From NCBI GenBank assembly GCA_018671205.1, contig JABHIC010000110.1, positions 1-5,090 of the forward strand: a stretch of 5,090 nucleotides of DNA, read 5' to 3'. Shown here piece after piece: positions 4,965 to 5,090 of the stretch. The stretch is from Gammaproteobacteria bacterium. Its GTDB lineage: Bacteria > Pseudomonadota > Gammaproteobacteria > GCF-002020875. A program made the position numbers and the translations under genes. The notes below the pieces were generated by a model. The model worked only from the letters and a program-made list of their open reading frames with translations. It searched no databases and was not told where the DNA came from. Each line of letters starts with the position of its first letter. Position 1 is the stretch's first letter.

Positions 4965-5090
4965 TGTCTGTCTATACCACCATCAGTGAGGCGCAACTCT
5001 CTACCTTTCTCAGCCACTTCCGAGTAGGAAAACTCCTCCAGTTTGAGGGCATTCTTGCCGGCATTGAGAACACCAACTACTTTGTCACCA
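4964..5090 (+). CDS. thrB: Homoserine kinase ThrB, APH-fold type (5' end only)
   Basis: Forty-two codons are visible before the window ends. The N-terminus (MSVYTTISEAQLSTFL) followed by GKLLQFEGILAGIENTNYFVT is characteristic of the aminoglycoside-phosphotransferase-fold homoserine kinase of Pseudomonas and relatives. Residues 33-40, GIENTNYF, belong to the nucleotide-binding loop. The enzyme phosphorylates L-homoserine with ATP in the cytoplasm on the path to threonine. It is distinct from the GHMP-type ThrB of enterics. The start codon overlaps the stop of the preceding gene (TGATG), with GGTGAG at 4953-4958 as a possible ribosome binding site inside that gene. Catalytic residues lie beyond the window. 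Confidence 0.9.
   Translation, partial: MSVYTTISEAQLSTFLSHFRVGKLLQFEGILAGIENTNYFVT

Overview
The window carries five protein genes in the order cytochrome c4 (minus, 3' end cut off), engB (plus), polA (minus), a small DUF2782-like exported protein (plus) and thrB (plus, only the 5' end). This order matches the cc4–engB–polA–DUF2782–thrB neighbourhood of Pseudomonas and related Gammaproteobacteria. The polA and engB proteins also read as gammaproteobacterial. GC content is moderate, codon use looks even, and no mobile element is visible. I would call it a chromosomal core segment of a respiring gammaproteobacterium and cannot name the genus.

Layout: 1-645 encodes a periplasmic dihaem cytochrome c4 on the minus strand. 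Between 646 and 778 lie two divergent sigma-70-type promoters whose -35 boxes share one base (position 750). The engB promoter is so close to the gene that its mRNA may be leaderless. engB (779-1366) encodes the ribosome-assembly GTPase. polA (1801-4509, minus) encodes a full DNA polymerase I with all three active sites intact. A 140-bp AT-rich divergent intergenic region separates polA from the DUF2782-like gene (4650-4964), which overlaps thrB (4964 onward) by one base.

The most interesting part is the 434-bp gap between the convergent engB and polA genes. This is where E. coli encodes Spot 42 (spf) and Pseudomonas encodes ErsA. On the minus strand I see, in order: a sigma-E/AlgU-type promoter (GGAACTT, 16 nt, TCATA); a predicted RNA of about 88 nt whose 5' end starts a 5-bp stem enclosing a hairpin; and a strong intrinsic terminator with eight U. 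The loop of that terminator is an exposed anti-Shine-Dalgarno stretch (CUCUCCUCCCUA). This looks like a sigma-E-dependent envelope-stress small RNA at the ErsA/Spot 42 locus, with a sequence I do not recognise. The opposite strand carries its own terminator inside the RNA gene, so the engB and minus-strand transcripts would overlap tail to tail. Upstream of that, at 1491-1568, is a 78-nt three-way-junction inverted repeat of unknown role.

The protein genes are housekeeping: electron transfer, ribosome assembly, DNA repair and replication, and threonine synthesis. The novelty lies in the regulatory and RNA elements between them.
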